Assembly: GCF_014805685.1 (NCBI RefSeq)
Contig: NC_060886.1
Coordinates: 24,157,608 to 24,221,607 of the forward strand
Length of the DNA: 64,000 bases
Direction of reading: 5' to 3'
DNA from: Silurus meridionalis
Lineage: Eukaryota; Chordata; Actinopteri; Siluriformes; Siluridae
Shown here: positions 43,753 through 63,129 of the stretch, piece after piece
How the letters are laid out: each line of letters opens with the position of its first letter
How positions within the stretch are numbered: the stretch's first letter is position 1
The notes under the pieces: model-generated
Databases searched by the model: none
Seen by the model: the letters and a program-made list of their open reading frames with translations, nothing else
Told to the model about the DNA's origin: nothing
Program-made: the position numbers and the translations under genes

Positions 43753-46700
43753 AAGCAAAACTAATAGGGTGATTAGGGTGCAAATAGGGGATGTGGCAAG
43801 ACACACTGGAAGAGCCAGTGGATAACACAGACATGAGGGATCTCTGGGATAAGAGATGCGTGAGAGTGGGGGGATGACAGCCCTCATACATCCCAGTTGA
43901 CCTCCCCAAACATCCCTACTGACAAAAGGCTCGACTAAATAAATGTTCTCAACCTTTTAACAATTTGAACTGTGTCTGAAAGTATTATCTAACTATGGAG
44001 CTTTGTAAGCGAAAGATTTGCCCTCTGCTGTAGTCCTTATTATTTGAGGTACCAACAAATGGCCTGCACCTTTTGATGGAAACATTTGGACTTCTTGTGA
44101 AGAGCGACAGTGACCATTTGAAATTAGATGTGGGCTTTGTAGTGGTGACTTTCTGCGATAAAATCACTAAATAAATAACAAAGTAGCTTTTATTTGGAAA
44201 TATACTGAAAAAAAAACATAAAAATTACTGTGTATAAGATCAACTTGGTCAGACTTTACACAGAGGATGGTTATTACAAATTTGAGAGCACACAATTGTC
44301 TAGAATGTTTTTTAATTTGTTCCGGGAGACCCAAATATCTTTGAGCATAACAATGGCCATGTAAGTTTGCCAAAGTACCAGTGAAAGAATTCCAGAGACT
44401 CGACCTGAGTGACTGCACCCAAGGCTTCCTAAGCATTTTGTGTGCAGGACAGACAAGCACATGTTCAAAAAGCTGTTCGGTTTGTTTCATTTGTTTGAAA
44501 TAAACAGGTTTAAATGTCAACATCATCACTACAGGTTACTCACCTTGTCCTGTCCTGTACATTTTATTGTTGTTGTTTTTTTAACACCTAGATAGATAGA
44601 ATAATATTTATAATGTATTCTATTTGCTCTTGTGTTCCAGACCAAGCTCATAGACCCAATTCCAATCCCGAAAAGGACAGAATGTCAAACATCTACTCCT
44701 TCGACTAGTTTTGTATCCCCCAAGCCCAAGGCCCAAGGTGCTGTTGATTTTTCGGAACCAAAGCAGAGTTCCTCGGCTACTAATTTCTACGCAGCGAGTG
44801 TGAAGCCACACAACCAGCCTTTAGACAAGAAGGCACTCAATCCCCTGGACTCTGGCTCGACTGTTTCTGTGAAAAAGCCTGCAGTGTGTGTACGAGGGAA
44901 GTGCGTTCCTCATTCAGAAGAGCGCTTTAGAGTAGAGGTTGGCTACAACGCAGAGCTCATCAATGTGTTCAAAAACATTCCCTCCAGGAACTATGGTGAG
45001 CTCTGATTTAATATTGCATTCAGAAAATATTTAAAGACGGTAATGTTTTTATGATGTGCAGATTGAACTTTATATTGACTGGTTGTGATTGATTGTTCTC
45101 TTGATTATGGTTCTACCACTTTAAATAATTGTCGCTTCTGTCGCAGATCCTGCCACAAAGATGTGGAACTTCAGCCTCGAGGATTATAAGCAACTCAGTA
45201 GGTCTTTTTGCATTGTACAAAGAGGACTCTATACATTGTGATATTTGTATACAAGCCATTTGTATTTTACACAACCTCCATACGTTTGCATTCAGTAAAA
45301 ATCTTTAATTCGGCGTGGACCAGTGCGAAAATACAAGATATATAAGAGATCCATGCAACTAAATGTAATGAAATTTTCATGAATGGTTACATAATCACCT
45401 TTTAAAAGGGATTGAAGCCAAGTGTGATTTTGCCAAGCAAGTATTTCATCCACCCCCCCCCCCAAAAAAATGCAATAATTTGAATATTTCATAAACTCAT
45501 ATTTTATTCACAATAGAACCAAGAAAACAAATGTACCATTTTAAGAAAAACTTGAATTTGATGGTTAAAGTCTCATAGTTGGGATGCTGTTTAACACTGT
45601 GTAGCATCCACTTTTCTTTTAACTTTTAACAGTCCATATACAGTATCTCTCAAAAGTGAGCACATTTCTTGCAGATATTATATTAAATCTTCTTAAGGGA
45701 CGATTGTATAGAAATGAAACTTGGATATATTTTAGAGTAGTCGGTTTGCAGCTTGTACAGCAGTACAGATTTACTGTCCTCTAAAAATAACTTGACATAC
45801 AGCCATTATTGTCTAAATAGCTGGCAACAAAAGTAAGTACACCCTAAGTGATGTCCTATTCATCATGTTCATGTTTTTGTCTGCTTGACAGGACCATACA
45901 AATGTATGTATCTTGTATTAGAGCAGTTAGAATTTGGTGCTTTGAGTACAATTCTCTCATACTGACCACTTTGCCAACTTTGTGCACAATAGAAGTAATA
46001 AATTGTCTTCCTGCAAGACACACAACAATGCCTTGATGTGCATAAATAAAGGATCACAAAGACACGATTTGCTAAGATCGTAGTGAATGAACTCATGTGT
46101 CCTAATCAGAACACTTACCTCAACCCCAATGACCACTTTTGAAATAAACTGAAACACCACCTGCATCCCCCCGGACTGAATCCGTAATGGATGTGCAAAA
46201 AAGCACATATAAGTGTGATTGGTCAGGTCACCATAAATCCTTTGGCAATATAGTGTGTGTGTGTGTAAAGGTGGAAAAATTTTTAAATCAAAAGACAATA
46301 TTGTTGCTGATGAAGTACACAATGGACCACTGCAGATACAATATAAAGTCTGCCTGCCTGATCTCCATCATCATGATGAAACATTCTACAGTCTATCCAG
46401 ATGGATGTTTTACAGTATGACTGCACTTCCATACAGGGCTTTGATGCTTTAACGAGGAGGAAATTTATGTAAATCGTATTCTATGGCTTTCGCATTCATT
46501 AGATCACAATGCAGTTGAACACCTATGGGAGATTTCGGAGCAGCATTAGACTGCGCTCAGAATAACCGAGGGGTATTTTCTTCCCAATACAGTTCCAGAG
46601 ACGTGCACTTTAGCTCTTCTCCTGGCTTGTGGTGTCCTAGCACCCAAATAAGACACTTTGTCACCCATCTGTTTATTTAAGATAACATTATCATGGTAGA

Positions 46701-48119
46701 ACTTCATGCCAGTATGTTATGACACGTATCAGTTTTTTGCATTCTGTAGTGGTGATAAACATTGAGCATTAATTGTTTCTATGGTAATGCTGAGCACCAT
46801 TAGATTTAGGATGTTGTATAGAAAATCTTTTTTCTTTTTAGTGGAGGAGGTAGCAGGCCTCCCCTCTGTGTCTTTGAAGGCTCTGGAGGGCATGGAAGGT
46901 TTGGATTTATCCGCCTCCAGCATTCGCCCAAAAGACTCTGCAGCACTGGTGGCCATGATGAAGCTGTGCCAGGGCTGGCAGAAGCCTGGGGCCACAATCA
47001 AGGGCAGATGCGCACTTATTTCCCGTTCACGCCTGGAAGTGGACATCACATACCATGCAGATGTTATAGGGGTCTTTAAACAGATGCCTTCAAAAAGCTA
47101 TGGTGAGTAATACTTTTGGTTAGGTTGCCGAAAATTTTTTTTTTTATAATTCAAAAATATGATATGCATCAATTGGTTCATTCTTTCCAGCTCATTTCTT
47201 ACAAAATTTTACATTTAGAAATAAAAAAAATAAAAATAAAGATTTGATGTTAACCCCAGCCTGTACAATAACATGCTTTATATGTTTTTTTTAAGACATG
47301 AAGACAAGGAAATGGAGTTTCCTACTTGAGGATTATGCCAAATTAAGTATGTACAGTATCTGATTGATTTGAAATGAATGAGAACAAGAATCAGGACAGA
47401 AAAAAGATTAGTGTGCGTGTACCAAATAATTAAAACGATGCACCGAATCATTAAAAATATAATTAGATTTAGATAATTAGTTTTACAGATTATTCAGTTT
47501 GCATAATTGTTAATAATGCTTACTTCTATATTAATTTGTTATTTAATTAATTGCCTATGTTAACCCCCTTGCACCATCTTATTTACACTGCTTGACCAAT
47601 CAGCTGTTGTTACTCCTTTCTGTCATCAGTGGAGACTCTAAACGACATCTCTTCTGTGGAGGTCGAACCGTTACCGCGTGCTGTGCTCCAGGCCTTCTCT
47701 TCCCAGCTTGAGAAGAGCCATTCCACACCTCCAGAAATCCCTGAAGCCGATCTCTCGGGCATAGACAGCAGTCTCACACGCAGCCTCATGCCGTTTCAGC
47801 AGTTAGGTGTCAAGTAGGTGCCACATACTTCCTGCCATCTGGACTGTAGCAATAATGCAGCAGAGTTGTATCATCGTTTTTTTTTTTTTTTTTGCACATT
47901 ACAATGAAGTGTACCTGTTCACATATTTGTAAAATGTGTGCGCACTTCTGAAAAGTGTATTTGTCAAATAGCCAACCACACACAGCACAACGTGCAGTGA
48001 AACACTTACCAGAGACATGGCTGCCTGTCAGGGGTGTAAAACTTTGCCCTGTTGTTGCGAGAATGGGAGTTTGGTCAGAAGAAGGTTTTAGTAACTTAAA
48101 CAGGCAACCGGAGGGCAAA

Positions 48120-48181
<62 letters not shown>

Positions 48182-51100
48182 TGTAAACGTCCATGTTTAA
48201 GGGGGAAAAAAAAGACCGTACTAATCTTCTCCGCTGTCCTCACCATCCACTGTGGGGTCCTGAAATCTTTGACTGTGCAATTTTCACACCAGGTAGTGAT
48301 GCAGGTGGGAGCCGGGCCGTCTTCATCTTTCTCAGTATGTTGCTTGGCTTTCCATCAAGCGTTCAGTGTGGTGATGCCGGATGTGCTGTTCCTGATCCAG
48401 ACTGACTCTGTAATCAAATTAAATTTAAACATTGTGTTAATTGTTATATGAATAGTTACAATTGTGAATGTACAGGTGTATAGTGTGGGTGTATTAATAA
48501 TATTCCTATTAAAGTGAGTGTATTCAGGATCTATGAATGTCTTTCTTACTATCTGGAAGTGGAATTGTGACCCAGTAATGATTAGTTGATGGTTTTAAAC
48601 AGTGCCCATGTTTAGAACTTGAGCACAAATGTGTACTGCTCTTGGCAGGCATCATTAAGCATGCTCTTTATTGTTGTCAAATCTAATTGTAGCTTCTGTC
48701 TCGTTTTTTTTTAACAAGCTGCTTTCAGCTCATTTATTTATGTATGCATGACTACAGAACTTGCTCTGCCCTGCATCATGGCAAATCACGGCTTTTCTTA
48801 GTGCTCACGTTTACAGAAAAGAGCAGTTAGCACTGTCCTGAGAGTTCCTTCAGATGCTTTATGACCGTCCATGAGCAACAGAATGAAAAGATCTGATGGC
48901 TTCATGTGTCTCTGAGGAAGAATACAGTATGTCCACCGCTTGAGATTGATAAGTGTTGTGAAGGGCAGGATTATTTTGTTCCTGAGGAAAAGTTGCCTCA
49001 AAAATATTTGAACAATAACTATATGGTAGTATAATGATTTAATAAATAATCATAGTTTGTGTACAGTGACGCTGTTAACGGTATAAAGTGTTTTATCTTT
49101 TGAAATACAGCTTTGCAGTGTCCAGAGAAGGTCGTCTGCTCCTGGCTGATGATATGGGCTTGGGGAAGACAGTGCAGGCCATCTGTATTGCAGCCTACTA
49201 CAGAAATGAGTGGCCACTGCTGATAGTTACTCCTTCCTCTGTACGCTTCACCTGGGCCGAGGTGAATTTAGACTGACCATGAATTAACCTCTTAAATATA
49301 TCATTTACGACAATTAATGTTGCTGCTTGTTTTATTTTGATATGAATGATGTATTTATTTTTTCTGTGTGTTAGGCGATCCGCCGCTGGTTGCCTTCAGT
49401 AGAAGCAGACAGCATTAACGTGGTGGTGACTGGTAAAGACTGTCTCCGCTCTGGTCTCATCAACATTATCAGCTACGACCTGCTTAGCAAGATGGGGAAG
49501 CAGAATTTTGCCAGTCCGTTTGGTGTGCTAATTATGGTATGCTGCCCAGGATTCCTGTTATAACTTGTGATTAGGTTTCATTTTTAAAAGAATAGAATTG
49601 GTTTACAATGGGGTATGAGGATTCTCCTCTATTTTTGTTTAAATATGATTAATAGAGAAGTATTGTAACAGTTTACACTATGAAACGTATTGATGCAAAC
49701 CTGTGATTTGACTGTGATTGTTTCATGTAAAGCTGAAATGTCTTCTATAGTAATTTAGATGTAATGGATTTGATGATGACCTCGTGTCTGCCACATGTAT
49801 TTACAGTCTGAATTCCTGTATAAAATCCCCTGATAATGTCTGACCCATTTCTTTTTTCTATGTGTGCACAGGATGAGTCCCACTTCCTAAAGAACATTAA
49901 AACCGCTCGCTGTAAGGCTGCTCTTCCTCTACTAAAGGTGTGAACACTTATTCCATTATTCACCTGGCAACATTCACTGACTTATTACTTGCAGTAGTTT
50001 AGATTATTGCTTATAGATTTTGTGCTGTTTTATGCTCAGTCAGGCTTCTGAATTGAACTCAAGTCTTATTGAATGTCTTGCTTTCTAGCTTGCTCGCTTG
50101 TTGTATATTTCGATATCGTGATATTGAGAATTTGACCCTCGTTTATTGCTGTGTGAATACGGCAGGCTGCTAAAAGAGTGATCCTGCTGTCAGGAACTCC
50201 TGCTATGTCGCGTCCGGCTGAGCTCTACACCCAGATTCTGGCTGTGAGGCCAACACTCTTTCCTCGTTTCCATGATTTTGGAGTGAGATATTGTGATGCC
50301 AAGCAGGTACTGTACTTCCCTTGGTGGGCTTTAATCAGCTTAAATGAGGTCACCTCACCACTCTGTGTTAAATATTATAATAGGGTGTGTTTAACACTGC
50401 TCTAATTAATTAAATTATACACTAATTATACACTCAATCTGTGTTCTTTCTCTCTTTCCATATTCAATCTCTATCCATGTTTTTGCCTCCCTCTCTCTCT
50501 CCCTCTCTATCTCATATCCTTTACCTCCTACCCTCTTTTTCTGTAGCTCCCATGGGGTTGGGACTATTCCGGCTCCTCCAATTTGGCTGAATTGAAGTTG
50601 TTGTTAGCGGAATGTCTTATGTTGAGGCGATTAAAACCTGACGTGCTCTCGCAGCTTCCTGCCAAGCAGCGCAAGGTCGTCACCGTGACTACAGACGGCA
50701 TAAACTCTCGTACCAAAGCCGCACTTTCGGCCGCAGCCAAAGAACTCGCAAAAGAATGCCACAATGTGAGTGACACTCCTACCAGCACCAGACATACTAC
50801 CATGTCCATGCCAGTGCTGTGCTATAAATAGTTCACTACGCAAAAAACACTGGCCAGTGGCTTTCTTATGGTGGTTCAGTTTTCACTGATACGGAGCGGA
50901 TTAAATGTTTATGGCAACAGATACAGTCTATATTTACTTTTATAAAGTGAGCAACATGGAACTACACAGATTTTTTTTGTTTTGTTTTTGCCCAAAACAT
51001 ACATTCATGCATCTTTATTTGAAACTTTTATTAAAATTGAGGAACTTTATTTAATTCCATGTAAAAACCTTGCCTTAAGCCAGTGCTATCATTTCTAGCT

Positions 51101-54100
51101 TGTTCAGTGTGTTCTCTCCCTCTTTTTAAAAAAAGAAAAAAAAAAAAGAAAAAAGAACAGCATGCCAGTCGTTAAAATTATAGTATTCGAAACGCAGTTT
51201 TCAGTGCTTTCACTTTTGTGGTAACCAGACATGAAAATGTACCTCTGGCTGAGTGGCACACAAAAGAGAAACACATTTCAGTTCATGCAACATCATATAG
51301 TGTAAGTTCATATAATAGAAACTGTCGGAAAAATTTCCCAGGATTTCTCCTGATACACAAATTGTAGGCCAATGTATACCCAAGAGTCTGCACCCTATCG
51401 GTATCCTGTAAGTGGATCAGGACTTTCTTTCTGTGTTTCTGCAGAAGAAGCAAGAGAAGGATGCTCTACTGGTTTTCTTTAACCACACAGCAGAGGCCAA
51501 GATTAAAGCCATCCTGTGAGTTTTGCCATGTGCATTTCCACTTTTATTACCCATTAATTCTGAATCAATAAAACAGAATCTAAACTCTCTGATACACTAC
51601 ACACATCCTGATCTAAAGCCTGAATACTGAATGCTGGGTTTTAATTTTTTGATAGGTTAATCATTACCTGTTTCTTCTTTTGACAGACTCACCATGCCTT
51701 ACATGTATGCTTCTTTTTTTTCTTTCTATAAGCGAGTACATTTCAGACATGCTGGAATGTGGACGAGAGAAGTTTTAGTGTTTGCGCATCATAGACGAGT
51801 CCTGGACAGCATAACTAAAGAGCTTACTGATAAGGTAGGAAAGGAGTTTGGCCTTTTGGCAAAAATTTATCCAGAGACAAAAATTATGGTGGGGAAAAAA
51901 AGAAACTTTGAGCTGACACCCAGCTTTCCTTTTTGATATTTCTTTTATGTAACAGTTTTAGAATCAAGAAATGACCAGACAGAATATGGCCAAAAATCTT
52001 GTTTTATTTATTTTTTAATCTGGTTTGAGCTTTGCATGTTGCCCTCTAACACACTGACAGACTGACAGCCAATCATAAGTGCTGAAACTGAGTTTTACAT
52101 ACAGAAGCAAACACAGAACAATGGAATGATACAAACAGTAAAATATAATAGAATAAAATATAATATAAGTATTAATGTAAAATTTCTTTTAAAAGTAGAA
52201 AATCTTGACTATTCCGCATATCAAGGGAGTGAATGAATGAAGGATGGAAAGAAAGGAACACATTTGTTAAAGTATGCTGAAATAAGCATAACAGTTAAGT
52301 AGAAAATTCAATATTAAATGTAAAACCCACACACACATCTGTATTACCCGAATGATGTCTAACAAATGTAAACTATTTAATGAAAATTAAATTCAAAATT
52401 ATTTTACTTATATAGAATGAAAGAGCAATTAATATATTATTCAACCAACCAAGAATTTTATTTCAAATTGTTTTAAAAATGATAAATGTTGTAATAATAA
52501 TAATAAACTGTGTTGTTAAAAAAACCCAGCAAGCAATTTCATGTTTTGCAATTCTTCCCCGTGACTTAAAAACCGAGGTACATACCGAACCGTGAGTTTT
52601 GTGTACCGTTACATTAAATACTAAATATTAGCATTCTCTCAATGCTGTTTGTCCAATCAGATTAATAAATTGTATGCTCTTAAATATATCCTAATTTTCC
52701 CCTCAGATGACTGTCTGTTGTTTTTTGCTTACAATTATTTCTCTTCTCTTCCACCCCCCAGGGAATCAGTCACATCCGTATCGATGGGTCCACACCCTCA
52801 GCAGAGCGCCAGCAGCTGTGCGAGAAGTTCCAGTTCTCTGAGCAGAGCTGTGTGGCTGTGCTCTCCATCACAGCTGCCAACATGGGCCTCACGCTGCATA
52901 CTGCCGACCTTGTCGTCTTCGCTGAGCTCTTCTGGAACCCAGGGGTTAGTGTGCTTCTGTGAGGGAGGGCGTTTTTATTCAGTCAGGTGGGGTAGTCACA
53001 TAAGCATTTTGTGGGTCATCCAACAGGCTTTGTGACTTTTACTTAATAGTGGGGAATTTCTTCTGTTTCAACACAATAGGAGTCAATTCTGTGATATGAG
53101 ATTTGTGCAACAGCACTAAAGGTGTACATTTGCATGAAACTGTCAATTCATCATGTCATGATGGGAGGTTGACAGTTAGTAGTTTTGGTTTGATATAAGT
53201 ACTGTCATTACTGTTAGTACTTCTGTTGAATAATAATACTGTAATGTGAAAGGAACAAAAGTTATTTGTGTAATATCAAGACCTAGAAATATGTTTCTCT
53301 CCGAGGTTAGGATTTAATGTCTTGCAATACTAAGGCTATTAATTGTAACACTCGTTAATTACTGAGATGAAGCATCAATGTGCCCTAAGCTCTTGAGGTA
53401 CTCTGGTCATAAAACCAGATTGTACTTCTCATATCCATGTTCAAAACAATTTGTTTTTACGTCATTATAGCCACTTGCTGTTGTAATCAAGGTTGAGTGT
53501 GTGGTTACATCCCAGTGTATGGAATATCATAAAACATTACACTAAGTCACTATACAAAACTAACCCAGTGTAAATAGTTATATGACCTCCTTTACTTACA
53601 TTTTTTGCAATCCAGAATGTAAATTTATTTAAAAAAAATTCTCCCTATTAAAAAATGTCAGACCGCATTATGTCAATATTACTGAAATAGGCCTCTCATT
53701 AATTATTCTATGCCTTAAGATTTTTGTACATTTTACAGATATTAATTCAAGCAGAGGACAGAGTGCACCGTATTGGACAGACCAGATGTGTGGACATTCA
53801 CTACTTGGTAGCCAAAGGCACAGCTGACGACTACTTGTGGTAATTTACATTTCATTTACATTGAAGGCTTTTGGCAGACGTCCTAATTCAGAGCGAGTTG
53901 CACCTCATCTCATTTTTACGCAACAGGGCAGTTGATGGGTAATGACTTTGCTCATGGTGGCAGCTTGGTGGTGTTGTAAATTTAACTGACAGCCTTTAGA
54001 TTAGAAGTCCAACATCTTACCCACTGAGCTGCATATTTTTGTTTCACTGAGCTACCACTACCACTTTAACTTGGATTTGAAATAGTAGAATAGTCTCTTT

Positions 54101-55072
54101 ATAAGCTAAATAACACACGACTTTTTTTTGTCTCTAGGCCAATGATCCAGGAGAAGATGAATGTTCTAGAACAGGTTGGCTTGTCCGAGTCCAATATTTC
54201 AGACAAGGCAGAATGTGCCAGCTTCCACAGCAAGGTGGGATGACGACATTTATTTATTATTTTTATTATTATTTTATTTATTTATTGCAAATTTTAGACA
54301 CAGGAACCTGTATAACAGAAGTGCTACAAAAATGAAAGCAATCGAATAAAAGGAAAGTACTTTGCTTTTACACAACTGTGAAATATATCCTGAACCATCA
54401 GCAGGAACCACAGTTCAGGAGAGTGAAACCTGAGCGGAAAATGCAATTTATGTCCAATATTATTTTTGGCTACAGGCACATTTCTAACAGAAATTGAAGA
54501 TAGAGCAGGTATTTTCCAAACCAACAACAGCCTTCCAGTGTTGGGTGGAAAATAGGGCATCTATAGAACCATTGGCGTTTCTGACTATTTTTTGGTCATA
54601 GTAAAAGTACCACCAGAAATATAAATCCAAATACTACCCTTGATTTGTTCTTCTTTTTGGAAAAACACCAATTTTATTAATGTGTGTTTTCCATGGCTCT
54701 AGTAAAATGCCAGTCCATATTGTGCCATGAAGCGATGCCTACATACCATATGCGGTTAATTGTGGGTGTGTCTGCATTTCACAACCGGCTTAATTGTGTA
54801 TACTTTGCATATGATATCCATATATAAGAAATTTGACAGTGTTGTGGATAAGGGCTCATATCTGCTCTATTGCTTTGCAGGACCAGAAACAGCCAAGAAT
54901 CACAGAGATGTTTCAGAGATCATTCTCAGAGGAGGATATGGACGAATCAATGCTATTAGAAGCTGTAAATGACTGGGAAGACAATGATCAGCCAGATTCA
55001 GTCAGCCACCAGGACAACCACGTCTCAGAGAGCCCCAGCAAGAAAAGGCGTATAGAAGACTATTTCGGATAA
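42871..55072 (+). CDS. smarcal1: SMARCAL1 (HARP) annealing helicase, 17 coding exons, with a frameshift in exon 13
   Basis: SNF2-family ATPase that re-anneals RPA-coated single strands and remodels stalled replication forks. Coding exons: 42871-43107, 44641-44995, 45147-45197, 46842-47102, 47296-47346, 47630-47813, 49111-49261, 49375-49536, 49872-49937, 50166-50306, 50547-50765, 51445-51515, 51733-51834, 52762-52944, 53739-53839, 54138-54234, 54881-55072. They sum to 2,624 nt, one short of 875 codons. Seen: N-terminal RPA-binding helix ([20 protein letters not shown]); two HARP domains (exons 2-3 and 4-5, each ending in a W-x-F/S-x-L-E-D-Y core); Walker A DDMGLGKT (K399); DESH box (485-488); SGTP (515-518); [26 protein letters not shown]-terminal [10 protein letters not shown]. 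In exon 13 the expected REKFLVFAHH is broken: AAGTTTTAG lacks one T at 51773-51776, giving a stop after F664. All else looks intact. Confidence 0.93.
43535..43761. repeat. Duplicated segment, copy 2, with an internal TA array
   Basis: This is the partner of 40241-40404, about 3.3 kb away, inside smarcal1 intron 1. The first 125 bases match at about 96 percent. A new stretch and about 70 bp of TA (43680-43750) then precede the shared ending TATATCCAAGCAAAACT. Confidence 0.9.
43762..44640. other. smarcal1 intron 1, rest; nothing recognised
   Basis: No element or exon I can support. It ends in the exon 2 acceptor (cttgtgttccag). Confidence 0.5.
45641..45975. mobile_element. Tc1-like 5' fragment
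   Basis: It starts after TA with CAGTATCTCTCAAAAGTGAG, the terminal repeat of a well-known fish Tc1 family. It continues with CAGCCATTATTGTCTAAATA and GGCAACAAAAGTAAGTACAC. It is broken off before the transposase. It lies in smarcal1 intron 3. Confidence 0.7.
45976..46255. mobile_element. Tc1-like 3' fragment of the 6.5-kb element family
   Basis: It carries the 'CTTACCTCAACCCCAATGAC' region that stands for the SPDLNPIE part of a transposase, and it ends GGCAATATAGTGTGTG, close to the terminal repeat seen at 6559 and 7090. Highly diverged; not coding. Confidence 0.55.
46256..46700. mobile_element. Possible third Tc1-like 3' fragment
   Basis: Pieces such as CACAATGCAGTTGAACACCT and GGAGATTTCGGAGCAGCATT look like the C-terminal transposase part of another fish Tc1 family. 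It then reads TTCCAGAGAC and a 'GTGGTGTCCTAGCACCCAAATA' type end. Weak, from memory of the family. Confidence 0.4.
47814..49110. other. smarcal1 intron 6
   Basis: It holds a (TG)n array of about 60 bp at 48122-48181 and unique-looking sequence otherwise. The open frames through the TG array are not genes. Confidence 0.6.
48122..48181. repeat. (TG)n microsatellite in smarcal1 intron 6
   Basis: About 60 bp of uninterrupted TG on the + strand. Confidence 0.95.
50766..51444. other. smarcal1 intron 11, nothing recognised
   Basis: AT-rich intron with an A-rich stretch near 51,125-51,155. No exon or element seen. Confidence 0.5.
51687..51732 (+). other. smarcal1: Possible upstream extension of smarcal1 exon 13 (alternative acceptor)
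   Basis: A good acceptor (ttcttttgacag) ends at 51686. An exon from 51687 to 51834 would be 148 nt, in phase with both neighbours, and open throughout, since it enters the reading frame found after the missing T. It would replace the conserved [14 protein letters not shown] by unrelated residues ([14 protein letters not shown] and on). The conserved reading starts at 51733 (acceptor tctataag), so this is a way round the frameshift and not the ancestral exon. Confidence 0.4.
51835..52761. other. smarcal1 intron 13, nothing recognised
   Basis: AT-rich intron without a clear element. Confidence 0.5.
52945..53738. other. smarcal1 intron 14, nothing recognised
   Basis: Plain AT-rich intron. Confidence 0.5.
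53850..54045. repeat. Dispersed teleost repeat in smarcal1 intron 15
   Basis: It reads ACATTGAAGGCTTTTGGCAG, TTCAGAGCGAGTTGCACCTC, GTAATGACTTTGCTCATGG and CATCTTACCCACTGAGCTGC. This order matches an abundant fish repeat I recall ('ggcatttggcagacgcc', 'cttgctcaggggc', 'aaccactgagctacc'). Diverged. Confidence 0.6.
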
Positions 55073-55089
55073 AAAAAAAAAACTAAGTA

Positions 55090-55120
55090 AATAAAGCCTG
55101 CCAATTATCAACGTAATAAA
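55090..55120 (+). terminator. smarcal1: smarcal1 polyadenylation signals
   Basis: AATAAA occurs at 55090-55095 and 55115-55120, only 18 and 43 bases after the stop codon. This implies a very short 3' UTR. Confidence 0.65.
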
Positions 55121-55368
55121 GTGTACTTTTTGGTTGTCAGGATTGATTGATTTTTTTCTGTTTTGCTTTTTTGGAAAGTCTGGTTTGAAAAAATAGCATA
55201 GATTTATTTCTATATAATTATTGCATATGTGTTGGAGGAAACATTCTAATTATTAAAGCACATGTTTATTTACAGGTTTTTACCAAATCAATATGTTTTG
55301 TATGGGTTTCATTGTTTTTTGTACTGAGTATATAATCAACCAGAGAAGAGCTGTGTTTTTCATAAACG

Positions 55369-55374
55369 TTTATT
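55369..55374 (-). terminator. Polyadenylation signal of the minus-strand NDPK-domain gene
   Basis: AATAAA on the minus strand lies about 495 bases past the stop at 55868. It places the ends of this gene and smarcal1 tail to tail, about 250 bp apart. Confidence 0.5.
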
Positions 55375-55855
55375 GCAGCTAAATCATTTGACTGTTATTT
55401 ATACTACAGTGGTTAAAGCCATGCAATCGACACAATATATCAAAATGCACATGTTAAAAATGCTAATATCTTATGATCTAATATTAATAACACCTCAAAA
55501 TATAAATTTCATAGGAGTAGCAATGCCTGATGTTTCCATAACTGTAATTTAGTAACATTTATCTGAGCTTTCAAAGAATTTCCACTACGTTGTACTTATG
55601 CTACAATGATACACAATACAACAACATTTTCTGGACACCCCGACCAGTTACACCATTATGTGCTTGTTGAAGCTGCTATTTCCAGGTTAATGGTTCGTGC
55701 TGGAACCGGTTTGGGCCTCATAGTTTTGTGGAGGAAAATTGGAACACTACTGTAAACTAATACATTGTATATAGTTGTTACTTTCCATATTTGTGTCACC
55801 GGTTTGGGATGGATGGTAAACTTGTAAACATATTGTATAATAATGAACCACAGCC

Positions 55856-62969
<7,114 letters not shown>

Positions 62970-62976
62970 CTTGAGG

Positions 62977-62978
<2 letters not shown>

Positions 62979-63028
<50 letters not shown>
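62979..63028. repeat. (CA)n array next to an NDPK-gene acceptor
   Basis: In the transcript sense this is (TG)n, followed by TTCCTCAAG and the exon at 62969. About 10 bases separate the array from the exon. Confidence 0.95.
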
Positions 63029-63029
<1 letters not shown>

Positions 63030-63129
63030 CAATGCAGATAAGTCTTTGTTGATCATTGTAATTTAAATTGATCTGCAATGCATTATGGGATTATTGGTGG
63101 AGCTAAAAAATGGATGTACTCTGCATTCA

